From: Algirhabdus cladophorae
GTDB taxonomy: Bacteria; Pseudomonadota; Alphaproteobacteria; Rhodobacterales; Rhodobacteraceae
Direction: 5' to 3'
DNA: 64,000 nucleotides
Assembly (NCBI RefSeq): GCF_044772865.1
Contig: NZ_CP173029.1
Coordinates: 806,001 to 870,000 of the forward strand
Shown here: piece after piece, positions 27,065 through 36,039 of the stretch
Position numbering within the stretch: the first letter of the stretch is position 1
How the letters are laid out: every line of letters starts with the position of its first letter
Position numbers and translations under genes: made by a program
The notes under the pieces: model-generated
Told to the model about the DNA's origin: nothing
The model's input: only the letters and a program-made list of their open reading frames with translations
The model's database searches: none

Positions 27065-28684
27065 ATGGAAAACGAAACAATTGATATTTCCGCCGAGGAT
27101 CTGGCGTTTGTAAATTCGGTCCTGTCCTCGGGCACTGATCTGTATCGGGCCTATGACCGAATGTTGCCGTATTTAACGGAAGGTACGGATCGGTATTTCT
27201 GGTTCCAGCAAGCCTCGATCATCAATCAGCAGGCCACAGGCACGTTGCCGCCTTCAGATAACAATCTGTCCTCGACGTATATCATTGCGCATTCGGCGTA
27301 TGGGTTGGCACTCGACGGTTTCAACAATGACCTCGGCGCTACGTCTAACGCGATTGCGGGACAAGTTTTGGCGGATATTTCTGCATCCGGGGGCATTATT
27401 CCCCTGAGTGATATGTTGGCCAATGATATCTCGGCGGCTTTGGACACAGGCAACCAGACCATTGGTGGTTGGGGCGGGTCGTTCTATTATTGGGACCTCG
27501 AGTATCAAGGCTCTACGGTTGGTGCGCAAATCCTTGCCAATCCTGCGGATCTAGAGAAATTCCTTTTGTCGTCAGCCATTGCGACGATGGCTGTGGTGCG
27601 ACAAGAGTTGGGTGAGGGCGCGACGATCGGGGAAATCCGAACCGTTGTGAGCACGGGCCTGTCCTCGGCCCTGCCAGCAGATCTTAAGGAAGAGATTGCG
27701 CTGCTGGTGATCGACGGCTTGTTTTACGGCGATATTATCAGCAATTCGGACACATTTGGCCGCTGGACCTATGACCGCACGAATGACGAATTTTATTGGA
27801 TTGTGCCCGAAGGGTCTGCGGGTGCTGGCGAACGTTTGGTTGCCAGCGGAGACGAAGAAGCTGCATTGCGCGAACGCAGGGAGGTGCGCCTTGAGGTAGA
27901 GGGCGCTGGTTTTGACATAGTCGATGTGGCCTTGGCGCGTCTTGGGCTGGTTGGTCAAATTCCCGAAGGCGAGCGTTGTTTCCTTGCGGGGACGATGATC
28001 ACCATGTGGGATGGCAGCCTCAAACCGATTGAAGAGGTGGCACCTGATGACATCGTGACGTCCTACGATGCAGCGGGCGAGATTGTGCCGGGGCGGGTGA
28101 CGCGGACCTTCAAGAGCCGTCATAGTGTCATTTTGGATGTGTTTGGTCTGATGGTCACGCCGGGTCACATCACTTATTGCGCGGACGGGCCTTTTGACGG
28201 ACGGCATGTGGCGATGATCGATATTTTGCGGTCTGACGGGGCCATGATGCGCGTGGATGGCACGAAAGTGCGGGCCAGCACGGGATGCGACGTAGGCAGT
28301 GAGTTGGATCAAGTGGTGCAGGTTGTGGCCGGTCAGCGCACCAGCGCGGGCTTGGTTGTGACAGATCATGGTCAGATGCGGTTGGGCAGCCGGATCTTGT
28401 TGGAGGCGGGCACTGATTTGCGGATTAGTGATATTCTGACAGCTATGGGCGCCACGTTGGATGCAGATGGTTTGGTGGCAGTGCAAGGGGCGCAGCCCGC
28501 CCCACTGTGCCTTGATTTTGTGACAGCGGTGCCGCGTCCCGAGGAGTATATTCTGGCCCGGTCAAATGTAACGGCCGAGGATCTGGCGGCTGTCGAAGGA
28601 CGGGAATTGGGCGTATCTGACGCGCAAATCAGACGAGCCTCTGAAACCGTTGAAGTGCGCGAAAGTGATCTGTCGCTGCACTAG
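27065..28684 (+). CDS. Hint (Hedgehog/intein) domain protein
   Basis: 539 residues. The first 300 are acidic, with no signal peptide and no recognised domain. At Cys305 a bacterial Hint domain begins (CFLAGTMITMWDGSLKPIEEV, then DDIVTSYDA), with the block-B-like TPGH in MVTPGHITYC. Hint modules self-cleave via the N-terminal Cys. No C-terminal Asn follows the domain, fitting Hedgehog-like cleavage without splicing. In Rhodobacteraceae such domains often sit on proteins exported without a Sec signal, for example by type I secretion; no T1SS genes are near. GGGAG precedes the ATG, and a terminator follows. Confidence 0.8.
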   Translation: MENETIDISAEDLAFVNSVLSSGTDLYRAYDRMLPYLTEGTDRYFWFQQASIINQQATGTLPPSDNNLSSTYIIAHSAYGLALDGFNNDLGATSNAIAGQVLADISASGGIIPLSDMLANDISAALDTGNQTIGGWGGSFYYWDLEYQGSTVGAQILANPADLEKFLLSSAIATMAVVRQELGEGATIGEIRTVVSTGLSSALPADLKEEIALLVIDGLFYGDIISNSDTFGRWTYDRTNDEFYWIVPEGSAGAGERLVASGDEEAALRERREVRLEVEGAGFDIVDVALARLGLVGQIPEGERCFLAGTMITMWDGSLKPIEEVAPDDIVTSYDAAGEIVPGRVTRTFKSRHSVILDVFGLMVTPGHITYCADGPFDGRHVAMIDILRSDGAMMRVDGTKVRASTGCDVGSELDQVVQVVAGQRTSAGLVVTDHGQMRLGSRILLEAGTDLRISDILTAMGATLDADGLVAVQGAQPAPLCLDFVTAVPRPEEYILARSNVTAEDLAAVEGRELGVSDAQIRRASETVEVRESDLSLH

Positions 28685-28708
28685 CGCTGCATAACTTGCG
28701 CAGATGAA

Positions 28709-28742
28709 AAAAGCCGCCCCAACAGTTCAGGGCGGCTTTATT
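28709..28742 (+). terminator. Bidirectional rho-independent terminator
   Basis: A ten-base-pair hairpin AAAGCCGCCC/GGGCGGCTTT with a ten-base loop, flanked by an A-run upstream and a T-rich stretch downstream. It sits between the convergent Hint gene and gcrA and can end both transcripts. Confidence 0.85.
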
Positions 28743-28774
28743 GTATGAGGTATTCAGTTGGGACCTGCCGTTGA

Positions 28775-29335
28775 TTACCGGCGGCGATCGCGCCGTGATG
28801 ACATCGGCTGGAACGCAACGCCAACATGGGCCTCGCAATAGGGTTTGCCCGGTTGTACGGCCAAACCGCAGAACCAGAAATCTTCGGTTGCGGGATCACC
28901 CACGGGCCATTTGCAGGTCCGTTCGGTCAATTCCATCAAGCTGATTTTCTTGGCCTTCTTTTCGACCGCATTGACCTTGGCCAATGCTTCGGGGCTGATT
29001 TCATTAGCAGAAGGTTGCGGTGGCAGCGGTTGACCGGCTGGAATGATCGCCTTGCGCGCGGGCGGCATGGCCGATTTGGTTTCCATTTCGACCTTGGGCT
29101 TGGCTTCGACCTTGGGCTTGGGCGCGGCCTTTGGTTTTGCCTCGGCCTTGGGTTTGTCCTTGGCCGCGGCTTTGGCGCCTGTTGTACCAGCCCGGTTGGA
29201 CAGGCCCAAACGGTGCACTTTGCCGATCACGGCATTTCGGGTCACGCCACCCAGTTCTTTGGCGATCTGGCTGGCGGATTGGCCTTCGCCCCACATCTTT
29301 TTGAGGATTTCGACGCGATCATCGGTCCAAGACAT
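28775..29335 (-). CDS. gcrA: Cell-cycle regulator GcrA
   Basis: 186 residues. GcrA is an alphaproteobacterial transcription factor that binds sigma-70 and methylated GANTC promoters to control cell-cycle genes. The conserved N terminus MSWTDDRVEILKKMWGEG with an HTH (QSASQIAKELGGVTRNAV) is followed by a Lys/Ala/Pro-rich linker (60-100) and the C-terminal CKWPVGDP...FWFCG...YCEAHVG module. AAGGA lies seven bases before the start. Confidence 0.95.
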   Translation of the reverse strand: MSWTDDRVEILKKMWGEGQSASQIAKELGGVTRNAVIGKVHRLGLSNRAGTTGAKAAAKDKPKAEAKPKAAPKPKVEAKPKVEMETKSAMPPARKAIIPAGQPLPPQPSANEISPEALAKVNAVEKKAKKISLMELTERTCKWPVGDPATEDFWFCGLAVQPGKPYCEAHVGVAFQPMSSRRDRRR

Positions 29336-29460
29336 TGCAATTCCTTAAATCTGGCGCTGTAGCAGTGCGTGTCAGAGAGTGTGTTTCTTGCCCTTGAGTT
29401 CGAGGCTAGCTTCCTATCTTAGTCACTGACGCCGCAGATACAAGCGAGGGAGCGAATCTT

Positions 29461-30264
29461 ATGGCTGAATTGCGACAAATGGGCCAACGCCGCTTTGGCC
29501 GGATGAACTGGCTGGGGTTGATGACGCTGGCTGAACGGGAAATCCGTCGCTTTTTGAACGTTTGGTCGCAAACCCTGCTGGCGCCGCTGATCACGGCAGG
29601 TCTGTTGCTGTTGGTGTTTCATCTGGCCATTGGGCCGCGTCGGGGCGAGGTGATGGGCGTGCCCTATATCATTTTTATCGCCCCTGGTTTGATGATGATG
29701 ACCGTGATCCAGAACGCGTTTGCCAATGCCAGCTCGTCGATCCTGTCAGCCAAGGTCCAAGGCAACATTGTGGATACGCTCATGCCGCCGCTGTCGCCGT
29801 TTGAATTGGTGGCAGGCTATGCGCTGGGCGCTGTGGCGCGGGGGGCCTTTGTGGCTGTGGTCATGGCTTTGGGGATTGTGGTGTTTTTTGGCCAAGGGAT
29901 CACGCACCCGCTGTGGTTGGTGGGCTTTGTGATTGCAGGTGGCGCGTTTATGGGCGGGCTTGGGATTTGCGCCTCGCTGTTTGCAGCGAAATTCGATCAG
30001 CTGTCGGCGATTACAAATTTCATAATTACACCTTTGGCGTTTTTGTCCGGCACGTTTTATTCGGTTCAGGATATGCCGCCAGTGATGCAATTGCTGAGCC
30101 ATATCAACCCGTTTTTCTATATCATCGATGGCGGCCGGTTCGCGGTTATCGGCCAGTCAGACAGCAGTCCGGTTCTGGGGCTGGCGATTGTTGTGGCTTC
30201 AGCTTTGGCTGTGTTGGGATTGTGCTGGCGCTGGTTTAAGACCGGCTATCGGATGAAGCCTTGA
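29461..30264 (+). CDS. ABC-2 type transporter permease
   Basis: 267 residues with six predicted membrane helices and the ABC-2 export-permease signature (AYALGAVARGAFVA; GTFYSVQDMPPVMQLLSHINPFFYIIDGGRF). It probably exports a polysaccharide, lipid or drug with a partner ATPase, but no ATPase gene flanks it in the window. A GAGGGAG-type ribosome site precedes ATG 29461. The 3' end overlaps the convergent EamA gene by 29 bases. Confidence 0.88.
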   Translation: MAELRQMGQRRFGRMNWLGLMTLAEREIRRFLNVWSQTLLAPLITAGLLLLVFHLAIGPRRGEVMGVPYIIFIAPGLMMMTVIQNAFANASSSILSAKVQGNIVDTLMPPLSPFELVAGYALGAVARGAFVAVVMALGIVVFFGQGITHPLWLVGFVIAGGAFMGGLGICASLFAAKFDQLSAITNFIITPLAFLSGTFYSVQDMPPVMQLLSHINPFFYIIDGGRFAVIGQSDSSPVLGLAIVVASALAVLGLCWRWFKTGYRMKP

Positions 30265-31129
30265 TCCGCCCTTCGCGCCACGCGAGCAATGCGGCACCTG
30301 CGATGATAATCGCTGCCCCCAGAACCGAGATCGTATCGGGAAGCGTGCGGAAAATCAGAGCGTCATAAAGTGTGGCAAAGAGCAGCGTTGCATAGGAAAA
30401 CGGCACGATGAAACTGGCGTCAGCGCGTTTGAGCGCATTGACGAAACAGACCTGCGCGCTGGCCATAATGAGGCCGATGGCGACCAGTGCCGCCCATTGG
30501 TGCGGGGTTGGCGGGGTAAAAACCCATGCCGCCGGGCCCAAGGACAACACGGTGCCGATGGCGTTGGAAAACAGCAATATTTGAAACACACCTTCGCCCT
30601 TGGAGAGGTGTTTTAGAACGATAATTTCTGTGCCCAAGATAGCGGCGGACCCAAGGGCCAGCAGTGCGCCTATTTGCAAGCTACCGGCACCGGGGCGCAG
30701 CAGAACCAAGGCGCCGACCAATGCGATGACGGCGGCGGACCAGCGCACGGGCCCGACCTTTTCACCCAGCAATGGGATCGCAAGGATCATTGCAAACACA
30801 GGGTTGAGAAAGCTGATGGTTGTTGCATCAGACAGGGGGATTTTGCTGGCCGCGGCAAACATCAGTGTGACGCCCAGCCAGCCAAACAGAGCGCGGGCGA
30901 CATGCAATTTGACTTTTGGCGCGATTATTTTGGGGCGGGTGATGGCGGCAAAGATTAGCAGGGCTATGAGGGCGAAAATATAGCGCCCGTTCGAGATCTG
31001 GAACGCATTCAGTGGAGCGCCTAGGGTATCTGTGCCAAGGGCCTTGGCCAAGAGCGTGGTTGCCGCGATGAAGGCCGTGGCCGACAGCATAAAGGCGATA
31101 GCAAGGGGGGGATTTTGCGCAGTACTCAT
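30236..31129 (-). CDS. EamA/DMT family transporter
   Basis: A 297-residue membrane protein with ten predicted helices in two EamA repeats; the first ends around residue 140 and the second starts near SLQIGALLALGSAAILG. The drug/metabolite transporter superfamily moves metabolites or amino acids; the substrate is unknown. The pattern DATTISFLNPVFAMILAIPLLGEKV is typical. It is a monocistronic gene overlapping the convergent ABC-2 permease tail. Confidence 0.88.
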   Translation of the reverse strand: MSTAQNPPLAIAFMLSATAFIAATTLLAKALGTDTLGAPLNAFQISNGRYIFALIALLIFAAITRPKIIAPKVKLHVARALFGWLGVTLMFAAASKIPLSDATTISFLNPVFAMILAIPLLGEKVGPVRWSAAVIALVGALVLLRPGAGSLQIGALLALGSAAILGTEIIVLKHLSKGEGVFQILLFSNAIGTVLSLGPAAWVFTPPTPHQWAALVAIGLIMASAQVCFVNALKRADASFIVPFSYATLLFATLYDALIFRTLPDTISVLGAAIIIAGAALLAWREGRIKASSDSRS

Positions 31130-31398
31130 GGTGCTGTCATTTCCGGCTTTGGCGCGGGTTGCAAGGGTGGGTGCCTCCGGCGGGAGTATTTTGCGAAAAA
31201 AGAAATCTGTGGACAGAGATGGATTGGCTGGCTATTGCGCTGGCATGATAGTGAATTTGATCCGGCTGGGCGCCCGACGCCGACGTATCACCGCCTAAGC
31301 TGCATGTTGCGGTTGGGCCATTTCTGTCTGCTTTCCTAAAACTTGACTTAAGCCTGCCCCTGCGGCACCACATGGCTTCTTTATAAGGATAAATTCCG

Positions 31399-32580
31399 AT
31401 GATCTCGTCTTTGTTGCCTACATATTCACGTGCGCCTTTGAGCTTTGTCAAAGGTGAGGGTGCTTGGTTGATTGAGGCGGACGGGCGCCGATTTTTGGAT
31501 CTGGGTGCGGGGATTGCGGTGACATCTTTGGGTCACGCGCATCCCAAGCTGGTGCAGGCGTTGACTGATCAGGCGGGGGCGCTGTGGCATACATCGAACC
31601 TCTACCATATCCCCGCCCAGCAGGCTTTGGCAGATATGTTGGTGGAACAGACGTTTGCAGATACGTGTTTTTTTACCAATTCGGGGACTGAGGCCTGCGA
31701 ATTGTCTGTGAAGATGGCGCGCAAGTATTTTTATGAGGCAGGTCAGCCGGAGCGCACCGAGATCATCACGTTTGAAGGCTCGTTTCATGGGCGGTCTTCG
31801 GCGGGTATTGCGGCAGCGGCATCCGAGAAGATGACCAAAGGGTTTGGGCCCTTGTTGCCGGGGTTCGTGTCGTTGCCTTTTGGTGATCATGAAGCGGTCA
31901 CTGCGGCAGCTGCGGCTGGCAATATCGCGGCGATTTTGATCGAGCCTGTTGTGGGCGAGGGTGGAATTATCCCTGTGCCGGATCAATGTCTGAAGGGCCT
32001 ACGGGATCTGTGTGATGAGCATGGCATTTTGTTGATTTTTGATGAGGTTCAATGTGGTGTCGGGCGCACGGGCAAGTTGTTTGCCCATGAATGGGCCGGT
32101 GTTTCGCCAGATATTATGATGGTGGCCAAGGGTATCGGTGGCGGTTTCCCCTTGGGGGCTGTTGTGGCCACGGAAAAGGCTGCCTCGGGTATGACAGCGG
32201 GCACCCATGGATCGACCTATGGCGGCAACCCGTTGGGCTGTGCTGTGGGCTGCGCTGTCATGGAAGAAGTGGCCAGCGAGGCGTTTTTGGCCGATGTAAA
32301 CCGCAAAGCGGGCCTGTTGCGTCAAAAGCTGGAAGGCTTGGTTGCGGATAATCCGGATGTGTTTGATTTCGTGCGCGGCGCGGGCCTGATGTTGGGGTTG
32401 GTGTGCAAAGCGGCCAACACGGATGTGTTGCAAGCAGCCTATGCCCAAGAGGTGTTGGTGGTGCCTGCGGCGGAAAATACCATTCGTTTGCTGCCTGCTT
32501 TGACCATTACAGATGACGAAATCAGCGAGGCCGTCGCCCGTTTGGACAAGGCCGCGAAGGCAGTGCAAAGCGATGGCTGA
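31399..32580 (+). CDS. argD: Acetylornithine aminotransferase
   Basis: A 393-residue class III PLP aminotransferase of arginine synthesis, converting N-acetylglutamate semialdehyde to N-acetylornithine with glutamate as donor. PLP site: GTEACELSVKMARK; the Asp in LLIFDEVQCGVGRTG; the Schiff-base Lys in VAKGIGGGFPLGA. The start has AAGGAT upstream. A GNAT gene begins inside its last codons and argF follows 22 bases after that, so argD-GNAT-argF is one transcript. Confidence 0.95.
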   Translation: MISSLLPTYSRAPLSFVKGEGAWLIEADGRRFLDLGAGIAVTSLGHAHPKLVQALTDQAGALWHTSNLYHIPAQQALADMLVEQTFADTCFFTNSGTEACELSVKMARKYFYEAGQPERTEIITFEGSFHGRSSAGIAAAASEKMTKGFGPLLPGFVSLPFGDHEAVTAAAAAGNIAAILIEPVVGEGGIIPVPDQCLKGLRDLCDEHGILLIFDEVQCGVGRTGKLFAHEWAGVSPDIMMVAKGIGGGFPLGAVVATEKAASGMTAGTHGSTYGGNPLGCAVGCAVMEEVASEAFLADVNRKAGLLRQKLEGLVADNPDVFDFVRGAGLMLGLVCKAANTDVLQAAYAQEVLVVPAAENTIRLLPALTITDDEISEAVARLDKAAKAVQSDG

Positions 32581-33067
32581 GTATCATTTTCGAACTTTGG
32601 TGCCCGCTGACAAGGCGCTTTTTTGTGCTTGGTTGGCCGAACCTCATATTGCTGGGTGGTGGCAAGACGGGGCAACGGAATGGGCATTGATCGAGGAAGA
32701 TTGGAGCCATGAGACGACCCGCACAGATATGCGGATTGCCCGGATTGATGGAACTGATTTTGCCTATGTGCAAAGCTATGAAGCCCATGCTTACGGGATG
32801 CCGCACTATGCAGATCGACCCAATGGCGCACAGGCTATGGACAGCTTTCTAGGCGATCCGGCGTATTTGGCGCAGGGCCACGGGGCGGGGTTTGTACGCG
32901 CGCGTGCACTGGAATTGATCGGCGCGGGTGCGCCCGTGGTTTTGGTTGATCCAGACGTGCTGAACACCCATGCAATTGGCAGTTACACTCGTGCGGGATT
33001 TATCCCCGTTGAAGAACGGCCCTGTGAAGATGGTGATCCCGTTTTGGTTATGGAATTTACAGGCTAA
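32573..33067 (+). CDS. GNAT acetyltransferase (AAC(6')/IucB-like)
   Basis: A 164-residue GCN5-related acetyltransferase related to the acetyltransf_8 (AAC(6')- or siderophore-type) group: YHFRTLVPADKALF at the start, WLAEPHIAGWW, and the C-terminal VVLVDPDVLNTHAIGSYTRAGF acetyl-CoA-binding pattern. ATG 32573 overlaps the end of argD by eight bases, so it is translationally coupled between argD and argF. Its place invites a role in arginine or polyamine acetylation, but this is inference. Confidence 0.85.
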   Translation: MAEYHFRTLVPADKALFCAWLAEPHIAGWWQDGATEWALIEEDWSHETTRTDMRIARIDGTDFAYVQSYEAHAYGMPHYADRPNGAQAMDSFLGDPAYLAQGHGAGFVRARALELIGAGAPVVLVDPDVLNTHAIGSYTRAGFIPVEERPCEDGDPVLVMEFTG

Positions 33068-33088
33068 GGGCCTAGAAAGACTGAAGTA

Positions 33089-34015
33089 ATGCAACATTTT
33101 TTAGATATTCATAAGACGCCCCAGGCTGAATTGCTCAAGATCATGGCGCAGGCGCAGGCCACCAAAAAGGCGCGCGCTGGCAAGCCCAAAGCGAGCCCTG
33201 ATAAAGAGTTGGTGTTGGACGGTCACATGGTGGCTTTGATCTTTGAAAAGCCCTCGACGCGGACGCGGGTCAGCTTTGATGTGGGGGTGCGTCAGATGGG
33301 AGGCCAGACCATGGTTCTGTCTGGGGCTGATATGCAGTTGGGCCACGGCGAGAGCATTGCCGATACGGCTCGTGTGTTGAGCCGCTATGTGGATCTGATC
33401 ATGATCCGGACCTTTGAGGAAGAGACCCTGCTGGAGATGGCCGATCACGCCACTGTGCCAGTGATCAACGGGCTGACCAATCGCACCCACCCCTGTCAGA
33501 TCATGGCCGATGTGATGACTTATGAAGAACATCGCGGGTCGATTGCGGGCAAGAAAGTGGTCTGGTGCGGCGATGGGAACAACGTTTGCGCCAGCTTCCT
33601 GCATGCGGCGGGGCAGTTCGGGTTTGATATGGTCTTTACGGGGCCAGAGCCGCTGGATCCCGAGCAAGTGTTTATCCACCAAGCCCGCGAAAAGGGCGTT
33701 AGCGTCGAGATTGTGCGCAACCCAGATGAGGCTGTCAAAGGCGCTGATTTGGTGGTGGCCGACACATGGATCAGCATGCACGACAGCCAGACGGCCAAGG
33801 AACGGCGGCACAACTTGCTGCGCGGCTATCAGGTAAATGACGAGCTGATGTCCAAGGCCAAATCCGACGCGTTGTTCATGCATTGCTTGCCAGCGCATCG
33901 GGGGGAGGAAGTCACATCATCTGTGATGGATGGCCCGCATTCGGTGATCTTTGACGAGGCTGAAAACAGGTTGCACGCCCAAAAAGCAGTGATGCGCTGG
34001 TGTTTGGGTAAATAA
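33089..34015 (+). CDS. argF: Ornithine carbamoyltransferase
   Basis: 308 residues. Transfers the carbamoyl group from carbamoyl phosphate to ornithine to give citrulline. Signatures: carbamoyl-phosphate loop KPSTRTRVSFDVG, HPCQIMAD in the linker, and the ornithine-site Cys in MHCLPAHRGEE. Third gene of the argD operon. It ends two bases before the convergent small zincin-like gene. Confidence 0.96.
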   Translation: MQHFLDIHKTPQAELLKIMAQAQATKKARAGKPKASPDKELVLDGHMVALIFEKPSTRTRVSFDVGVRQMGGQTMVLSGADMQLGHGESIADTARVLSRYVDLIMIRTFEEETLLEMADHATVPVINGLTNRTHPCQIMADVMTYEEHRGSIAGKKVVWCGDGNNVCASFLHAAGQFGFDMVFTGPEPLDPEQVFIHQAREKGVSVEIVRNPDEAVKGADLVVADTWISMHDSQTAKERRHNLLRGYQVNDELMSKAKSDALFMHCLPAHRGEEVTSSVMDGPHSVIFDEAENRLHAQKAVMRWCLGK

Positions 34016-34016
34016 C

Positions 34017-34439
34017 CTAATTGGCCGGAGGGTCGCGCCAGTTATTGCCCTGAGCCACCCATGTCTCGAACTGCGTGCGATGGTTTTGGGATGGGGCGTG
34101 GGGGATTGGTTTGCGCGGGTCTTGGCTAAGGCTGTAGGCCATGCCTTCGCGAAACCATTGGGGGTGCAGGATAGAGGCCTGCAAAACGCCAAACTGTTCG
34201 TTTTGCCAATGATGGATCAACTCGTGCCGCACAATATGAGGCGTCCAGCCGGTGTGGTTCACGATGGCCCCATAAGTGCCTAGATTAAGCCCCGCAAACG
34301 GGTGTGGGCTGAAGTTTTTGAAACATGCGTCAGTAGAGCAAAAGAGCACGCGGGGCTGTTTGCGAAACGGCCCAAGATGGGTTTCAACGAAAGCCACCGC
34401 GTCGCGGCGCAGCTGTTGTGCTGTGTCCAGATCGGCCAT
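34017..34439 (-). CDS. Small HExxH (zincin-like) protein
   Basis: 140 residues with no signal peptide. The motif HELIHHWQ (HExxH, residues about 74-78), followed roughly 20 residues later by WFREGMAYSL, resembles the WxxEGxA zinc-ligand/glutamate pattern of gluzincin-type peptidases. The domain is far shorter than known families, so a compact metal-dependent hydrolase is proposed, not established. It is convergent with argF. Confidence 0.65.
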   Translation of the reverse strand: MADLDTAQQLRRDAVAFVETHLGPFRKQPRVLFCSTDACFKNFSPHPFAGLNLGTYGAIVNHTGWTPHIVRHELIHHWQNEQFGVLQASILHPQWFREGMAYSLSQDPRKPIPHAPSQNHRTQFETWVAQGNNWRDPPAN

Positions 34440-34718
34440 ATCATCGAGGCAAATATTGGGGGCTGGGGCAAGTCAGGCCAAAGGCCTCGGGCATTACAAT
34501 TCGGCTGGGCTTATAGGCTGCTCAGGCGGCCATTGGGATGCATGCAGCCGCCAAAATGGCCCGAACAATCGATTTTTTGGTCATGTGATTTTTCCCACAA
34601 TGCGAACTGCTCAGGTATGAACCGTCCAAGGTTGAAACGAGGGGACGTTGACGCCCAAGAACCCTGCGCGGATTTGACCGATAGGCACAACTGAACAGTT
34701 CGGTTTAGTATCTTGACT

Positions 34719-35216
34719 ATGTTTACTGTTACCAAATCAGACGTGCCAAGCGACGCCTTGTTGCAGAGATATGCGCAGCGCGATGACTGTTTCACCGACT
34801 GTTTTTATGCCGATATTGCGGCCCCTGTGACGTTGGAGGCCTATGTGATGGCCTTTTATCGCACCTGGCTTTTCCGGACCGAGAAATGGATTTTGGACCG
34901 GACGATCAAGCGGCCTTCGGGGATTGCCGAGTTGACCGCACTTGCCAGTGGCAGGGGGAATAATTTTTCGGCATGGAGTGTTGAGCAAAGTGTCGATGGT
35001 CAGTTGCTACTGGATGATTTGGGAAGCCGTACCCGGTCTTGGCTGATGGTGGCGCCGCAAAATAGCGGGACGCGGTTGTATTTTGGATCCGCAGTGGTGC
35101 CGGTCAAGCCGGGGCAAGGATTAGGATTTGCCTTTCGCGCTTTGTTGGGATTTCACAACCTCTATTCCTATGCGCTTTTGGGGGCGTGTGCCCGCGATTT
35201 GCGCCGCCAGATCTAG
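34719..35216 (+). CDS. Hypothetical protein (SRPBCC/DUF2867-like)
   Basis: About 165 residues, mixed alpha/beta, with no membrane segment. The layout (FYRTWLFRTEKWIL; a strand-rich middle with DDLGSRTRSWLMVAP; and the ending LGFHNLYSYALLGACARDL) resembles SRPBCC-type ligand-binding proteins such as DUF2867, but this is a loose impression. ATG 34719 is preferred to the TTG at 34713; neither has a good ribosome site. The end overlaps the convergent methyltransferase by four bases. Confidence 0.6.
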   Translation: MFTVTKSDVPSDALLQRYAQRDDCFTDCFYADIAAPVTLEAYVMAFYRTWLFRTEKWILDRTIKRPSGIAELTALASGRGNNFSAWSVEQSVDGQLLLDDLGSRTRSWLMVAPQNSGTRLYFGSAVVPVKPGQGLGFAFRALLGFHNLYSYALLGACARDLRRQI

Positions 35217-36022
35217 AGTGGCCGTCGCAGAACTAACGTATAACTCATGGGCAGGCCGATGTCTGATGCCTCCACATTCCACCATGCGTTCGAAATATGA
35301 TCGGGGCGCTCTTCAAAATCTTCAAGCAGCAAGCCGCATTTGACCGCCCCCATCAAAATATCGCTGAGTTTGTGGCTGTAGGAATAGTTGGGCAGCGCGT
35401 CGTAACGGGTGCCGCCGTAATAGTCCAAGCCATTGGTGTCTACATAGGGTGCGCTAGCAAAATAGGACAGCTCCCATTCGACTGGCGCCTCGGCAGGCCC
35501 GGGTTTGACCATGACGGTCACGGGGTGGTGTTCGTGGATAAAAAGCGCACCACCGGGTTTGAGCAATTGGGCGACGCTGGCAAAGAAGCCGTCAATATCA
35601 GGCATCCAGCCGAGCACCCCGATAGTGATCATGACAATGTCAAACGTCCCATGAAATTGCGGCGGGATCTCGTAGGCGTCACACCATTCAAACTGCACGT
35701 CCAAATTAGCGGCTTTGGCTAACGCGCAACCTTGGTCGAGGAAATTCTGTGCCCCGTCGAAACCCACACAGCGCGCTGCCCCCATGTTTTTGGCAGACAA
35801 CAGTTCGCGCCCGTTGTTACAGCACATTTGGGCCACATCTTTGCCTGCCACGTCGAGGCGTTTCAGGATCCGTGTTTCAACGGGTTTGAGGCAGGAATAT
35901 CCCGGTGTTTTAAAGGCCTCTTCCAGACGCGCTTGGTTTAGCTTTTGGTGGATTGGCGCTGCTTCCTGCCATGCTGCGCGGTTGGCTTTGGTGATGGTCT
36001 TGGTATCTTTGGGCAGAGACAT
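35213..36022 (-). CDS. SAM-dependent methyltransferase
   Basis: A 269-residue class I methyltransferase. The SAM-binding region is degenerate at motif I (VAQMCCNNGRELLS, where most have an xDxGxG pattern), then AARCVGFDGAQNFL and the motif-IV-like FDIVMITIGVLGWMPD. The substrate is unknown. It lies 17 bases downstream of hrpB on the same strand and is probably co-transcribed with it. Confidence 0.82.
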   Translation of the reverse strand: MSLPKDTKTITKANRAAWQEAAPIHQKLNQARLEEAFKTPGYSCLKPVETRILKRLDVAGKDVAQMCCNNGRELLSAKNMGAARCVGFDGAQNFLDQGCALAKAANLDVQFEWCDAYEIPPQFHGTFDIVMITIGVLGWMPDIDGFFASVAQLLKPGGALFIHEHHPVTVMVKPGPAEAPVEWELSYFASAPYVDTNGLDYYGGTRYDALPNYSYSHKLSDILMGAVKCGLLLEDFEERPDHISNAWWNVEASDIGLPMSYTLVLRRPL

Positions 36023-36039
36023 GGCGGTGGGTCCTTTGA

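Noticed and set aside
27572..28486. 304-codon minus-strand frame inside the Hint gene
   Set aside because: Antisense shadow; His/Arg-rich with no family features.
31130..31398. 269-base gap before argD with a CCTCCGGCGGGAG segment
   Set aside because: Resembles common Roseobacter intergenic sequence; no gene or convincing promoter pair was found.
34522..34584. 20-codon peptide resembling a lipoprotein signal (minus strand)
   Set aside because: It could be a leader peptide, but it ends right after the Cys-containing hydrophobic stretch, has a weak ribosome site and no evidence of a partner.
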